This document shows, in pieces, positions 1 to 7,999 of a DNA stretch of 33,700 nt (its first letter is position 1; each line of letters starts with the position of its first letter). A program made the position numbers and the translations under genes. The notes under the pieces are model-generated. The model saw nothing but the letters and a program-made list of their open reading frames with translations, did no database searches and was not told the DNA's origin. The stretch comes from Lactobacillaceae bacterium (GTDB lineage: Bacteria; Bacillota; Bacilli; Lactobacillales; Lactobacillaceae): assembly GCA_031289615.1 (NCBI GenBank), contig JAITPD010000055.1, positions 1-33,700 on the forward strand, written 5' to 3'.

Positions 1-57
1 TTTTTCGCGAAAAATTACGAAAGAAAAGCAACAGAACTTTTAAATTCCGCTGCTTGA
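1..57 (+). CDS. possible 3' end of a plus-strand gene (partial)
   Basis: Frame 1 is open from the window edge to a TGA at 55-57 and gives an 18-residue tail ending in ELLNSAA. It would be convergent with xpkA, and the hairpin at 112-147 has a T-rich run on the plus side, so it could terminate both. The stretch is too short to recognise a family, and an open run of 18 codons can occur by chance. If real, it is the only plus-strand gene in the window. Confidence 0.25.
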   Translation, partial: FFAKNYERKATELLNSAA

Positions 58-111
58 TCTTGAATGGTTAATTTACTTGATTTTTTGTTCATCAGTCCTA
101 TTTGACGTAGA

Positions 112-150
112 ACCAAAAAAGCTACCGGAAAAATTTCCGATAGCTTTATT
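112..150 (-). terminator. Rho-independent terminator of xpkA
   Basis: On the minus strand AAAGCTATCGG pairs with CCGGTAGCTTT (11 bp with one G-T pair), then TTTTTTGG. It begins about 45 bp after the xpkA stop. The plus-strand side (tagctttatttttt) is also T-rich, so it may work in both directions. Confidence 0.85.
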
Positions 151-192
151 TTTTGGATTGAATTAAATCAACAAAAGTTTAACCTTAACGGA

Positions 193-2646
193 TTAAACCA
201 ATGGTGACCACTTCCAGTCAGTGAACTCTTCGATATCGCGTCCTTCGTTACGAGTAACGTCGAAGTGCTTTGCCAAGATGGCATCCATGTCCTTGAAGAA
301 TTCAACAGCCTTAGCTTCATCAACTACACCGTTGTCTAACAATGCTGAAACGGCATCCTTAGCTTGGTTGAAACGATCCAAGTGTGAGTAAACACGCATG
401 TCGTAAGTTGTAGTGATGTCACCATCTTCACGGTATCCATGAACATGCAATCCAAGGTGTGCACGCTCGTAGAAGAATGATTCGATCAAGTCTTCATAAC
501 CGTGGAATCCAAAGACAACAGGTGTTCCTGACTCACCGAAGAACTTAGTAAATTCTTCGTCAGTCAATGAACGTTCTGCGTTCATAGGTCCGTTCTTCTT
601 TTGCAAACGCATTAATTCAACCACGTTCACGTAACGCATTGCTACGTCAGGGAATGCATGGTTCACGATGTTCAAAGCAGCCAAAGTTTCGATTGTTGGC
701 TCAACACCAGCAGATGCGAAGACGATGTCAGCCTTACCTTCTGGTGCAGTAGATGCCCAGTCGATAACCTTCAATCCCTTAGTAGCCAATTCTGCAGCTT
801 CTTCAGTTGAGAACCATTGTTGACGAGGTTGCTTTGATGCAACAATGTGGTTCACCTTGTGGCGTTCAGTGAAGGCACGTCCGAAGACAGCCAACAACGA
901 GTTACCATCAGCTGGCAAGTATTGACGGATAAAGTCTGACTTCTTTTCGGCCAAGTGAGTCAACATACCAGGATCTTGGTGTGTGTAACCGTTGTGGTCT
1001 TGTTGGAAGACAGTTGAAGTTGAAATCAAGTTCAATGATGGGTAATCATTACGCCATGCTTGTTCTGAGGCGTGACGCAACCACTTGAAGTGTTGAGTAA
1101 TCATTGAGTCAACTACGCGCAAGAATGATTCGTATGATGCGAAGATTCCGACACGACCAGTCAAAGTGTAGGCTTCAAGCCAACCTTCTGCTTGGTGCTC
1201 TGAAAGTTGTGAATCAATGATCCGACCTTCTGGAGCTTGGTATTGGTCAAATGGTTCCTTAACTTGTTCCATCCATTGACGGTTGGTTACGTTAAACATG
1301 TCCCATAGACGGTTTGACATAGTTTCGTCAGGTCCAAAGACACGGAATGTCGTTGGGTTCAACTTTGAAACTTCAGCAAAGTAAGCTGACAAAACGTTCA
1401 TGTCCATGTTACGGTTTCCGTCTGCCAATTCAGTACCGCGGTTAGCAGCAGTGATTTCGTTAGTGTATTGCTTCCAATCTGGCAAAGTCAAATCAGTAGC
1501 CTTTTCACCACGGGCACGTCCACCGTTTGTAACAGGGTTAGCAGCCATACGCTTGTCACCCTTTGGATGCATTTCAGCCAATTCAGGCTTCAAAGTTCCA
1601 TCAGCGTTAAACAATTCTGTTGGCTTGTATGAGTTCAACCACTCTTCAAACTTAGGCAAAGTTGCAAGCTTGTTTTGTGATAGAGGCAATGGAACTTGGT
1701 GCGCACGGAATGAACCTTCAATAGGTGCTCCAGACTCGTCATGAGTTGGTCCACCCCATCCCTTAGGCAAACGAGCGATGATAACTGGCCATGCAGCAAC
1801 AGTTCCATCTTCGTACTTTCCGTTTTCACGGGCGTCCTTTTGGATAGCTTGAATGTCTTCGATCGCTTGGTCAAGAACTTTAGCTGACAATTCGTGATAT
1901 GCAGTGTAATCATGGATGTCGTCGTTTTCAATGAAACGAGGTGAGTATCCAAGACCTTCGAAGAACTTAGTGATTTCTTCGTCTGACATACGTGAGAACA
2001 AAGTTGGGTTTGAAATCTTAAATCCGTTCAAATCCAAGATAGGCAAAACTGCACCGTCGTTCTTAGGGTTAATGAACTTAATTGAGTGCCAAGCAGTCAT
2101 TGCTGGCCCAGTTTCAACTTCACCGTCACCGATAACTGTAAATGCGATTTGGTCAGGATTGTCCAAGATTGCACCAGTTGCGTGTGACAATGAGTATCCA
2201 AGTTCTCCACCTTCGTGAAGTGATCCTGGAGTTTGCGCAGTCATGTGAGATCCAATTCCACCAGGGAATGAGAACTTCTTAAACAACTTTGCCATACCCT
2301 CAACATCTTGAGTGATTTCAGGGTAATTTTCAGTATATGAACCGTCCAAGTATGAGTTAGTAACCATGACTTGTCCACCGTGACCAGGGCCACCGATGTA
2401 GAACATGTTCAAACCATACTTGTTGATCAAGCGGTTAGCGTGAGCATACAAGAACGTTTGTCCTGAGATGGTTCCCCAGTGTCCGATTGGCTTAACCTTA
2501 ACGTCGTCTGCAACGATTGGTGTACCTGTAACTGAGAACAATGGGTTGCTCTTCAAAAAGATCATACCTGCTGAAAGGTAGTTGGTAGCACGCCACCAAG
2601 CATCAACCTTCGCAAGGTATTCCTTTGAATCAAAATCTACTGCCAT
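193..2646 (-). CDS. xpkA: D-xylulose-5-phosphate / fructose-6-phosphate phosphoketolase
   Basis: Thiamine-diphosphate enzyme that splits xylulose-5-phosphate with phosphate into acetyl phosphate and glyceraldehyde-3-phosphate, the defining step of heterolactic fermentation in the cytoplasm. The 817-aa protein has the usual family length. Visible motifs are IGGPGHGG (about 84-91), [13 protein letters not shown] (about 144-156) and the ThDP/Mg motif GDGEVETG (about 173-180) followed by [10 protein letters not shown]. The ATG has a good SD (AAAGGAG, 2658-2664 region). It is monocistronic: its own promoter lies at 2720-2748 and its own terminator at 112-147. A palindrome just upstream of the -35 resembles sites in front of the neighbouring GntR gene, suggesting regulation by it. 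Whether it also uses fructose-6-phosphate cannot be told from sequence. Confidence 0.97.
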   Translation of the reverse strand: MAVDFDSKEYLAKVDAWWRATNYLSAGMIFLKSNPLFSVTGTPIVADDVKVKPIGHWGTISGQTFLYAHANRLINKYGLNMFYIGGPGHGGQVMVTNSYLDGSYTENYPEITQDVEGMAKLFKKFSFPGGIGSHMTAQTPGSLHEGGELGYSLSHATGAILDNPDQIAFTVIGDGEVETGPAMTAWHSIKFINPKNDGAVLPILDLNGFKISNPTLFSRMSDEEITKFFEGLGYSPRFIENDDIHDYTAYHELSAKVLDQAIEDIQAIQKDARENGKYEDGTVAAWPVIIARLPKGWGGPTHDESGAPIEGSFRAHQVPLPLSQNKLATLPKFEEWLNSYKPTELFNADGTLKPELAEMHPKGDKRMAANPVTNGGRARGEKATDLTLPDWKQYTNEITAANRGTELADGNRNMDMNVLSAYFAEVSKLNPTTFRVFGPDETMSNRLWDMFNVTNRQWMEQVKEPFDQYQAPEGRIIDSQLSEHQAEGWLEAYTLTGRVGIFASYESFLRVVDSMITQHFKWLRHASEQAWRNDYPSLNLISTSTVFQQDHNGYTHQDPGMLTHLAEKKSDFIRQYLPADGNSLLAVFGRAFTERHKVNHIVASKQPRQQWFSTEEAAELATKGLKVIDWASTAPEGKADIVFASAGVEPTIETLAALNIVNHAFPDVAMRYVNVVELMRLQKKNGPMNAERSLTDEEFTKFFGESGTPVVFGFHGYEDLIESFFYERAHLGLHVHGYREDGDITTTYDMRVYSHLDRFNQAKDAVSALLDNGVVDEAKAVEFFKDMDAILAKHFDVTRNEGRDIEEFTDWKWSPLV

Positions 2647-2690
2647 TTTGATTAAATCTCCTTTATAGTTGTGAGAATTATATTTAGAAA

Positions 2691-2710
2691 CTTAGGGACA
2701 ATCCCCTAAG
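2691..2710 (-). promoter_or_regulatory. 5' UTR hairpin of the xpkA mRNA
   Basis: CTTAGGG and CCCTAAG form a perfect 7-bp stem with a 6-nt loop. It lies only a few nucleotides after the expected transcription start (about 2713) and about 45 nt before the ATG. A hairpin so near the 5' end can protect a highly expressed mRNA from decay; that role is inferred. Confidence 0.55.
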
Positions 2711-2719
2711 AACAGTTCA

Positions 2720-2748
2720 ATAATAACAGATTTTCAAACACAATTCAA
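2720..2748 (-). promoter_or_regulatory. sigma-A-type promoter of xpkA
   Basis: On the minus strand TTGAAT (2743-2748), a 17-bp spacer and TATTAT (2720-2725). This predicts a leader of about 65 nt containing the hairpin at 2691-2710 and the SD. Confidence 0.75.
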
Positions 2749-2759
2749 TAAAAAACGTT

Positions 2760-2779
2760 AAATTGGACCGTTCCAATTT
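2760..2779 (-). promoter_or_regulatory. putative GntR/HutC operator at xpkA
   Basis: AAATTGGACCGTTCCAATTT is an 18/20 symmetric palindrome starting 11 bp upstream of the -35. Its AAATTGGWCC half recurs twice in front of the GntR gene (3860-3893), which links the regulator to xpkA. A position upstream of -35 fits either activation or upstream repression. Confidence 0.6.
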
Positions 2780-2813
2780 AGAAAAGTTTAAGGTTCATTT
2801 TTACAAACAAAGT

Positions 2814-2838
2814 AAAAAGGCCTTTCTGGGCCCTTTTT
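2814..2838 (-). terminator. terminator downstream of the GntR gene
   Basis: AAAAAGG and CCTTTTT arms with G/C pairs in the middle form a symmetrical hairpin ending in a T run on either strand. It lies about 250 bp after the GntR stop, beyond element A copy 1, so that element would be transcribed as part of the GntR mRNA. Confidence 0.6.
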
Positions 2839-2849
2839 GAGTGAATAAA

Positions 2850-3047
2850 GATATTGCATTTGAGTGCTCAGCTTCGCTAAAGATTCTTTACGTTCGGACG
2901 GGCCTACACGAATCTGTATGAAAGGCGAAATAATTCGCCAATTCCACTAACTGTTGGGCCTGGTATTAGTGTTATGGTTTATCCAGATTCGGCAGGCACT
3001 ATCATCCGACGACAGAATCGCTTCGCTGATCAACCAAAGGCAATATC
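2850..3047 (+). repeat. element A, copy 1 (divergent)
   Basis: Imperfect terminal inverted repeats run from gatattgcatttgag to ctttggttgatc-type ends (right end caaaggcaatatc). Inside are the conserved left arm gcttcgctaaagattcttta and right arm gacagaatcgcttcgctgat. The first apical hairpin is ggcgaa-ataa-ttcgcc. The second is cactaa...ttagtg, with a sequence unlike other copies but still paired. This is the most diverged full copy. The short plus-strand ORF just after it is not supported. Confidence 0.85.
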
Positions 3048-3084
3048 ACAAAACTAGCACACGGCCAAATGATCTTCCGTTTGT

Positions 3085-3816
3085 TTATTCGCCATCCATC
3101 GAAACAAACGAATTGTAATGCATATATTGATAATGAACCCGCATCGTTCCATATTCAAACGGCGTCCCATCGTCCAAGAAATAAATTCCGGACATCACTC
3201 CAACTGGTTCGTTCTCATTTAAATCAAGCATCTGTTGATCGTGTTCATTTGAGGGCTCAACCGTGACAGTCACAAACGACTTAGTAACCGCCTTATTCGT
3301 CGCAGTTTCCGCATAATGAAACATTGAATACTTAAAGTCTTCTTCTGTGGCAACCGGCAAAAGTTTCACTGGAATCAACGCATTTTCAATCATAAAATAC
3401 TTGTTGTCCAATGTTCTCAAGCGTTGAACGTTCCACACTTCTTCGCCCGGAATCAAGAACAGAGCCAAACGAGTTTCTTCATCAGCCTCTTCTTTTTTAG
3501 CCGAAAGCAAATGAATCGCCGGCGTTTCACCGTTATGCCGAAATGAATCAGACACTCCCAAATTTGTACCCATTGAGCGAAACAACGACTTGTTCTTTAA
3601 ATAAAGTGGATTGACAAATGTCCCAGCCCCACGCTTTTTAAAGATGATACCCTGCCCAACCAGCCCACTAACCGCACGCTTAATCGAACTTCTCGACACA
3701 TCATATTCGAGCGCCAAAGAACGTTCATCTGGTAATTTCAATGTTTTAAATTCATCCGCATCGATCCGTTTTTGCAAATCAATCATCACACGGGTGTAAA
3801 TCGCACCTTCAGCCAT
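3085..3816 (-). CDS. GntR family (HutC/UTRA type) transcriptional regulator
   Basis: DNA-binding regulator of 243 aa. The N-terminal winged helix (about 1-70) contains the typical PDERSLALEYDVSRSSIKRAV helix-turn-helix region and the GAGTFV wing. The rest matches the UTRA effector domain that binds sugar phosphates or related metabolites in HutC-type members. It stands alone between the M50-like gene and xpkA. Its upstream region holds two palindromes that resemble one at xpkA, so autoregulation and control of xpkA are the simplest reading. The effector is unknown; a sugar phosphate of the phosphoketolase pathway would be a logical guess. The ATG is preceded by GAAGGGATGG, an acceptable SD. 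Confidence 0.9.
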   Translation of the reverse strand: MAEGAIYTRVMIDLQKRIDADEFKTLKLPDERSLALEYDVSRSSIKRAVSGLVGQGIIFKKRGAGTFVNPLYLKNKSLFRSMGTNLGVSDSFRHNGETPAIHLLSAKKEEADEETRLALFLIPGEEVWNVQRLRTLDNKYFMIENALIPVKLLPVATEEDFKYSMFHYAETATNKAVTKSFVTVTVEPSNEHDQQMLDLNENEPVGVMSGIYFLDDGTPFEYGTMRVHYQYMHYNSFVSMDGE

Positions 3817-3859
3817 TATTCCATCCCTTCAAAAAATCCTTGTGTTTATTTTAACATAA

Positions 3860-3893
3860 AATTGGTCCAACCAAATAACTCTGGTCGGACCAA
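3860..3893 (-). promoter_or_regulatory. paired GntR operators upstream of the regulator gene
   Basis: Two palindromes lie about 19 bp apart centre to centre: TTGGTCCAACCAA (3862-3874) and TGGTCGGACCA (3882-3892). They resemble the TGGTCTAGACCA-type sites known for HutC-family regulators. A likely -10 (TAAAAT) follows directly, so bound protein would block the regulator's promoter. The shared half with the xpkA site is AAATTGGWCC. Confidence 0.6.
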
Positions 3894-3909
3894 TTTGGAA
3901 TTATATTTT

Positions 3910-4617
3910 TCATCTAAGAATCGCGACAATGAGCCTTATCAAGATGCCCAGACCTAAGAGTATTCCGAAAAAGATTAATTCAGGAATCAGTATAAATTGT
4001 TCGATATTAGAGATCTGTACATGCAAAATAATTATAAATATACTGCTAATTGTAAGAAACAACAAATATACTAGAATTCCACTCTGTGCTCCTTGCCAAT
4101 CTGCCGAGCTTAAATCAATTCCAAAAAGCAAGGTTAAAAATAAATATGCCCAAATCAAAGCCAGCCACCATGGACTAGGAAGATGGAAATCGCCCTGCAA
4201 TAATGTTGGCCATAAGAGCCAGGTCACTAGATACGCACTTGCCCCAATTCCAAAGATCGGAGCAATTCCGATGAAAAAATTCCCCATGCGTTGATAAAGG
4301 CTCTTTGGATTCCACGTATGCTGGACATAGCCTAAAGTTCCGTTTCCATCGGCGTGTTGCAACAACGATATTTTTTGAATTTTATGTCCAAATATAAGCG
4401 CAACTCCAGCATGCGAAAGTTCATGAATTATGATTCCCAGCCATGCTAAATAGACTTTTCCACCGAGCTTTGACGTTGTTTGACGCATAATCACTGAAAT
4501 CAAATAGCTGCCAAGCACAGGGATAATAAAAAACGTCGCAATGATTGTCAGCCACACTGCGAACGCTGGGTATTGATACATGATTTTTTGAATAGCATGC
4601 ATTTTGTCATAACCCAC
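3910..4617 (-). CDS. M50-like membrane zinc metalloprotease
   Basis: Integral membrane protein of 235 aa with about five hydrophobic segments. A canonical HExxH zinc motif, HELSH, sits at about 65-69 at the start of a membrane helix (IIIHELSHAGVALIFGH), as in M50 intramembrane or M50B-like proteases. A possible third ligand region is IDLSSADWQGA near residue 170. The start is uncertain: 4617 is a GTG without a clear SD, and an ATG at 4602 (MHAIQK) is an alternative. It is the last gene of the GNAT, 47-aa peptide, protease unit, with 32 bp to the peptide gene. The substrate is unknown, and some members of this group are uncharacterised housekeeping proteins. Confidence 0.7.
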   Translation of the reverse strand: MGYDKMHAIQKIMYQYPAFAVWLTIIATFFIIPVLGSYLISVIMRQTTSKLGGKVYLAWLGIIIHELSHAGVALIFGHKIQKISLLQHADGNGTLGYVQHTWNPKSLYQRMGNFFIGIAPIFGIGASAYLVTWLLWPTLLQGDFHLPSPWWLALIWAYLFLTLLFGIDLSSADWQGAQSGILVYLLFLTISSIFIIILHVQISNIEQFILIPELIFFGILLGLGILIRLIVAILR

Positions 4618-4649
4618 TTAATCTAGGTGCTTCGTTGCCACACCTTTGC

Positions 4650-4793
4650 TTATACCAAAATCCATCCGGCTACAGTTGCTAAAAGTACTAGCAAACCGAG
4701 AAGCCAAACCCACGGCCGTTTAATATCTTTTCCAACCACGATTAAAGAAACACTGACGAATATCCCAATTAAAGCCAAAACATCCTTAAACAT
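4650..4793 (-). CDS. small hydrophobic membrane protein, 47 aa
   Basis: An ATG at 4793-4791 preceded by GAGGATGATCGAG (good SD) opens a frame of 47 codons ending in TAA at 4650-4652. The peptide starts MFKDVLALIGIFVSVSLIVV, then has a charged turn GKDIKRPW, then a second hydrophobic stretch ending in GWILV. That is a two-span hairpin topology with a positive loop. It is 24 bp after the GNAT stop and 32 bp before the M50-like protease, so the three are probably co-transcribed. I do not recognise a family. Start, SD, placement and clean two-helix pattern support a real gene. Confidence 0.65.
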   Translation of the reverse strand: MFKDVLALIGIFVSVSLIVVGKDIKRPWVWLLGLLVLLATVAGWILV

Positions 4794-4817
4794 CTCGATC
4801 ATCCTCTTTCTAAATTC

Positions 4818-5867
4818 CTAATTTCCAGGCAAATAAATTGTTCCATCGACGGTTTCAAGTACGGTGGGAAATAATTCCTTCACCATCAGCTTGTCCTTCT
4901 CAACACTCAAATCAGTAGTGACCTCTGTTGTCTCAACTGGAACATATCCAAAGCGCTTCCAATATTTTGGAATGCCATGCGCCACAAACATCACGGCAGG
5001 TGTCGAAAGGGTCATTGCAACCTCTAGTTCAACTTGCAAACGCCACCCTAAGCCACGTCCGCGAAATTCGGGATGCACGACCAACGGACCAACCACCCCA
5101 ACCAGCCATTCGCTATCTTGCCGTTCAGAAGACAAAACTGCTGGTAAAACCATTCCATAGCCGACAATCTTGCTGCCCAACTTCGCAATAATTTCGAGAT
5201 TGGGGAAACTTTCATTAACCCTAGCACGCCCCTCATGCACCAACTGAACTTGTTGTGCTCCGTCGTTACCATTTTCCGTGAACCCATTTTGCACTAATTC
5301 ATCAATCAAATCGTAATCCTTGGGTGTTGCAAAATGAAACTCCAGCTGGTTCAACGGATGAGTGTTGTTCATTTGACGCAATGGAAAGCGATCAAATACG
5401 TAGCCAAGTTCGCTGAGCATTCCTACCTTTTGCAAATCCGAAACCTGCATCTCAGTGGGCCGTTCTGGAACTTCTTCCAAAATCTGAAACATGCGATTCA
5501 AGTCAAACGCCGTCAATACCTTATAATCCGGCTGTCGATGTTCAAAAATATATTTCATTGGAACCTGATGCCCCAATAGTTCGGACAATTCAAGATAGCC
5601 AACAATTGCAACAGTAATCTCACCGTCATAAAAAACCGGGTCATCTTCAGCTCCAATTCGGTTAAATCCAAGCGTTTTTAATGACCTGTTTAGTTCTTCA
5701 TTGTCATCAACCGCTTCTTGTGGGAGGGCAATTGGAAAAATAGTCGATCCTAAGTCATAGCCTGTGATGACTTCAATCGCTGCTGTACCGGTTAAAATCG
5801 GTGACAGATCCTGGAAGTTAAATCCGGCCATCACGGTTTCAAATTTGGTAAATTTTTCAATATCCAT
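4818..5867 (-). CDS. GNAT-family N-acetyltransferase with an unassigned N-terminal half
   Basis: Predicted 349-aa cytoplasmic protein. The C-terminal half (about 180-330) is a GNAT domain: HFATPKDYDLIDELV opens it, VVHPEFRGRGLG carries the acetyl-CoA R-x-x-G-x-G loop, and YWKRFGY is the typical late motif. The first about 170 residues are not a GNAT fold that I recognise. An upstream in-frame ATG at 5888 exists, but the ATG at 5867 has GGTGGGGG as SD. A TATAAT at 5903-5908 would start transcription near 5896, which favours 5867. It heads a unit with the 47-aa peptide and the M50-like protease. The substrate cannot be predicted. Confidence 0.75.
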   Translation of the reverse strand: MDIEKFTKFETVMAGFNFQDLSPILTGTAAIEVITGYDLGSTIFPIALPQEAVDDNEELNRSLKTLGFNRIGAEDDPVFYDGEITVAIVGYLELSELLGHQVPMKYIFEHRQPDYKVLTAFDLNRMFQILEEVPERPTEMQVSDLQKVGMLSELGYVFDRFPLRQMNNTHPLNQLEFHFATPKDYDLIDELVQNGFTENGNDGAQQVQLVHEGRARVNESFPNLEIIAKLGSKIVGYGMVLPAVLSSERQDSEWLVGVVGPLVVHPEFRGRGLGWRLQVELEVAMTLSTPAVMFVAHGIPKYWKRFGYVPVETTEVTTDLSVEKDKLMVKELFPTVLETVDGTIYLPGN

Positions 5868-5938
5868 CAAGATGTCCCCCACCCGCATAATATCATTATT
5901 TAATTATACAATAACTTACGCGTTGTGCTAGTTGTGTA

Positions 5939-6133
5939 GTATTACACTTTGCTTGATCAGCTTCGCTAAAGATTCTTTACGTTCAGATTGGCCTTGCACG
6001 ATTCATGGCGAATGGCAAAATAATTTGCCAATTTCACGGCGCTAAAGCCCGCGTGAAAAATTTCGCCTAGATTCGGCAAGGACTGGTCATCCGACGACAG
6101 AATCGCTCCGCTGATCAACCAAAGTTCAATATT
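5939..6133 (+). repeat. element A, copy 2
   Basis: The core is at 5953-6118, with ttgatcagc at one end and gctgatcaa at the other; the inverted repeat extends outward (actttg-cttgatcagc against actttggttgatcagc). Apical hairpins are tggcaaa-ataa-tttgcca and ttcacggcgctaaagcccgcgtgaa. It fills most of the gap between the GNAT start and the MATE stop. No separate terminator is seen for the MATE gene, so the element's stems may also end transcription. Confidence 0.9.
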
Positions 6134-6156
6134 TTAATAAACACCATTGCCCAAAT

Positions 6157-7530
6157 TTATTCGTTCACAACCTTAGCAATCACATCGTCCGCCAACTGTT
6201 TGACGATTTTGCGGTGAAACTTGATCCACGCCGGAACTAGGAATGACACTGAAGCCATCCACGCCAACGGATTTGAGAAACTTGCTCCAAAGAAGCCGAG
6301 CCACACAACTAATGTGAACGCAGCGACCGAACGCATGACCATTTCGCCGATGCCAGCCATGGTTGGCGTTTTTGTATCACCCAAACCTTGAAGGGCGTAC
6401 CGTAAGACAAATAAGACCGCCAAGATTGCATAGAATGGCCCGTTCGCCCAGAAATAAACTTGCGATAATTGCTTGACGACGTGAGCCTGACCACCAGCTT
6501 CATTCAAGAAGAGGTTGACCAGATAATGACCAAACGCGATTTCTAAAATCCCTAAGACAATTGCAGAACCAATGCTGATCTGCAAAACGCGCTTCATTCC
6601 AATAATGATGCGCCGGAATTCGCCAGCCCCATAATTTTGTGCGACATAGGTAGCCATCGTGACCCCAAACGACATCAAAACCAACACCAAAATCTGATCA
6701 ACCTTTGAACCAGCCGTGTAGCCCGCCACAGAATCAGTTCCAAGTGAGTTAACTGCTGCTTGCAGAGTGATCGAACCAATTGCGATAATTGATTGCTGAA
6801 ATCCCATTGGTAAGCCGGCTGATAAATGAGCACGAACCTCTCGCCGATCCCATTTTAAATCTGCTCGTGACAAATGTAGCGCCGGAACATAGCGATGAAT
6901 ATGCCACCAGCTCGTCAGCGTTGAAATCAAATAGGCCACAACCGTTGCAAATGCTGCTCCGGCCGTTCCCCAATGAAAGACAAGGATAAAGACTAATTCC
7001 AAGATGACGTTAATCACCATTCCTAAAATCAGATGGTACAGAGGCGCCCGAGAATTTCCCACAGCACGCATTGCATTGGCCAAAACATTATAGCCAACTT
7101 GTGAAACGATTCCGCCCCAAATGACCAGAATAAAAGCGTGTGCCATTTCAAAAATCGGTTTTGGAGTCTGCATCAAGATCAACAACGGACGCAACCCGAT
7201 GACGCCGACTAGCGTTAGGAAAAATGTCACCACTACGGCTGCGACAATACTTTGACCGAATGAACGCTTAACGCCCTCCATGTCTTTGGCGCCATATCGT
7301 TGCGCTGTTAGAATCGACATTCCCGAAGTAAAACCACCGACAAAGCCAAGCGACAAGAACATAATGGCTCCGGTTGACCCGACAGCTGCAAGGGCCTTGA
7401 CGCCCAACGTTTGCCCAACAATCAGTGTGTCGATAATGTTATACAAATTTTGAAAAAGATAGCCCACAATGATTGGCAGCGTGAACATTACAATTAATTT
7501 TGCGGGACTACCTTTGGTTAAATCTTGCAT
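6157..7530 (-). CDS. MATE family multidrug/organic cation exporter
   Basis: Twelve-span inner-membrane antiporter of 457 aa, the normal MATE length. The N terminus (LTKGSPAKLIVMFTLPIIVGYLFQ) and the NIIDTLIVGQTLGVKALAAVG stretch are typical of the NorM/DinF-like branch. The two pseudo-symmetric halves are visible, the second beginning near HLSAGLPMGFQQSI. The ATG has AAAGGAATG upstream. It is flanked on both sides by repeat elements (A copy 2 after the stop, A copy 3 before the start) and appears monocistronic. Ion coupling and substrates are unknown. Confidence 0.9.
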   Translation of the reverse strand: MQDLTKGSPAKLIVMFTLPIIVGYLFQNLYNIIDTLIVGQTLGVKALAAVGSTGAIMFLSLGFVGGFTSGMSILTAQRYGAKDMEGVKRSFGQSIVAAVVVTFFLTLVGVIGLRPLLILMQTPKPIFEMAHAFILVIWGGIVSQVGYNVLANAMRAVGNSRAPLYHLILGMVINVILELVFILVFHWGTAGAAFATVVAYLISTLTSWWHIHRYVPALHLSRADLKWDRREVRAHLSAGLPMGFQQSIIAIGSITLQAAVNSLGTDSVAGYTAGSKVDQILVLVLMSFGVTMATYVAQNYGAGEFRRIIIGMKRVLQISIGSAIVLGILEIAFGHYLVNLFLNEAGGQAHVVKQLSQVYFWANGPFYAILAVLFVLRYALQGLGDTKTPTMAGIGEMVMRSVAAFTLVVWLGFFGASFSNPLAWMASVSFLVPAWIKFHRKIVKQLADDVIAKVVNE

Positions 7531-7573
7531 CGTTATTCATTCCTTTTAATTATTTTGGTGGTGACGAGTTGTT

Positions 7574-7737
7574 TGTTCAGCTACGCTAAAGATTCTTTAC
7601 GTTTCGGATTTGCCCTGCACGATTCATGGCGAATGGCAAAATAATTTGCCAATTTCACGGCGCTAAAGCGCGCGTGAAAAGTTTCGCCTAGATTCGGCAA
7701 GGGCTGGTCATCCGACGACAGAATCGCTTCGCTGACC
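7574..7737 (+). repeat. element A, copy 3
   Basis: Core from tgttcagctacgctaaagat to cagaatcgcttcgctgacca. The middle stem gccctgc/gcaagggc and the hairpins tggcaaaataatttgcca and ttcacggcgctaaagcgcgcgtgaa are clear. Its right end lies 6 bp from element B copy 1, making a composite A-B unit between the MATE and ABC-F genes. Confidence 0.9.
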
Positions 7738-7743
7738 AGCGAA

Positions 7744-7918
7744 CACCTTGGTCATTTTAGTGAAAGCGTGATGATTTGAGATAATGATAGTAGGTGAATA
7801 AGCGAGGTAGCGGTACCAATTCGACTCATTTTGCAAAAATGTGTAGTCGAATGGGACCGTGTCGCCACTTACTATCTTTATCGAAAAGTCAGCATGCTAT
7901 GTTAAAAATGACCAATGT
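7744..7918 (-). repeat. element B, copy 1 (reverse orientation)
   Basis: Terminal inverted repeats are accttggtcatttta and taaaaatgaccaatgt. Inner arms gatagtaggtg and cacttactatc pair, as do gcggtaccaattcgact and agtcgaatgggaccgtgtcgc. The apical hairpin is CATTTT-tgc-AAAATG when read in the forward sense. Relative to A the order is the same as in the other three composites (B forward, then A reverse, read on the opposite strand). Confidence 0.85.
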
Positions 7919-7956
7919 ACTTTAACAATTCGTTCCCAATAAAGTATTTGTCATTT

Positions 7957-7983
7957 TCAAAAAAAGAGCCGTTAAGCTCTTCT
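7957..7983 (-). terminator. terminator of the ABC-F gene
   Basis: AAGAGC-ttaacg-GCTCTT followed by TTTTTT on the minus strand, starting about 20 bp after the ABC-F stop. The repeat elements lie beyond it, so they are not in this transcript. Confidence 0.85.
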
Positions 7984-7999
7984 TGCTAACCATTTTGCC

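Noticed and set aside
2867-3032. Element A as a tRNA or tRNA-like gene because of its cloverleaf outline
   Set aside because: It is about twice the size of a tRNA and lacks the T-loop GTTCGA, D-loop and anticodon-arm geometry.
3069-3266. Plus-strand 65-codon ORF overlapping the GntR gene
   Set aside because: It lies antisense to a well-supported gene, has no SD and no recognisable protein features.
5939-6133. Target-site duplication flanking element A
   Set aside because: Flanking bases were compared at several copies and no consistent direct duplication could be defined because the outer inverted repeats fade gradually.
7574-7918. Elements A and B as a CRISPR array
   Set aside because: Units are single, long and palindromic; there are no regularly spaced short repeats with unique spacers and no cas genes.
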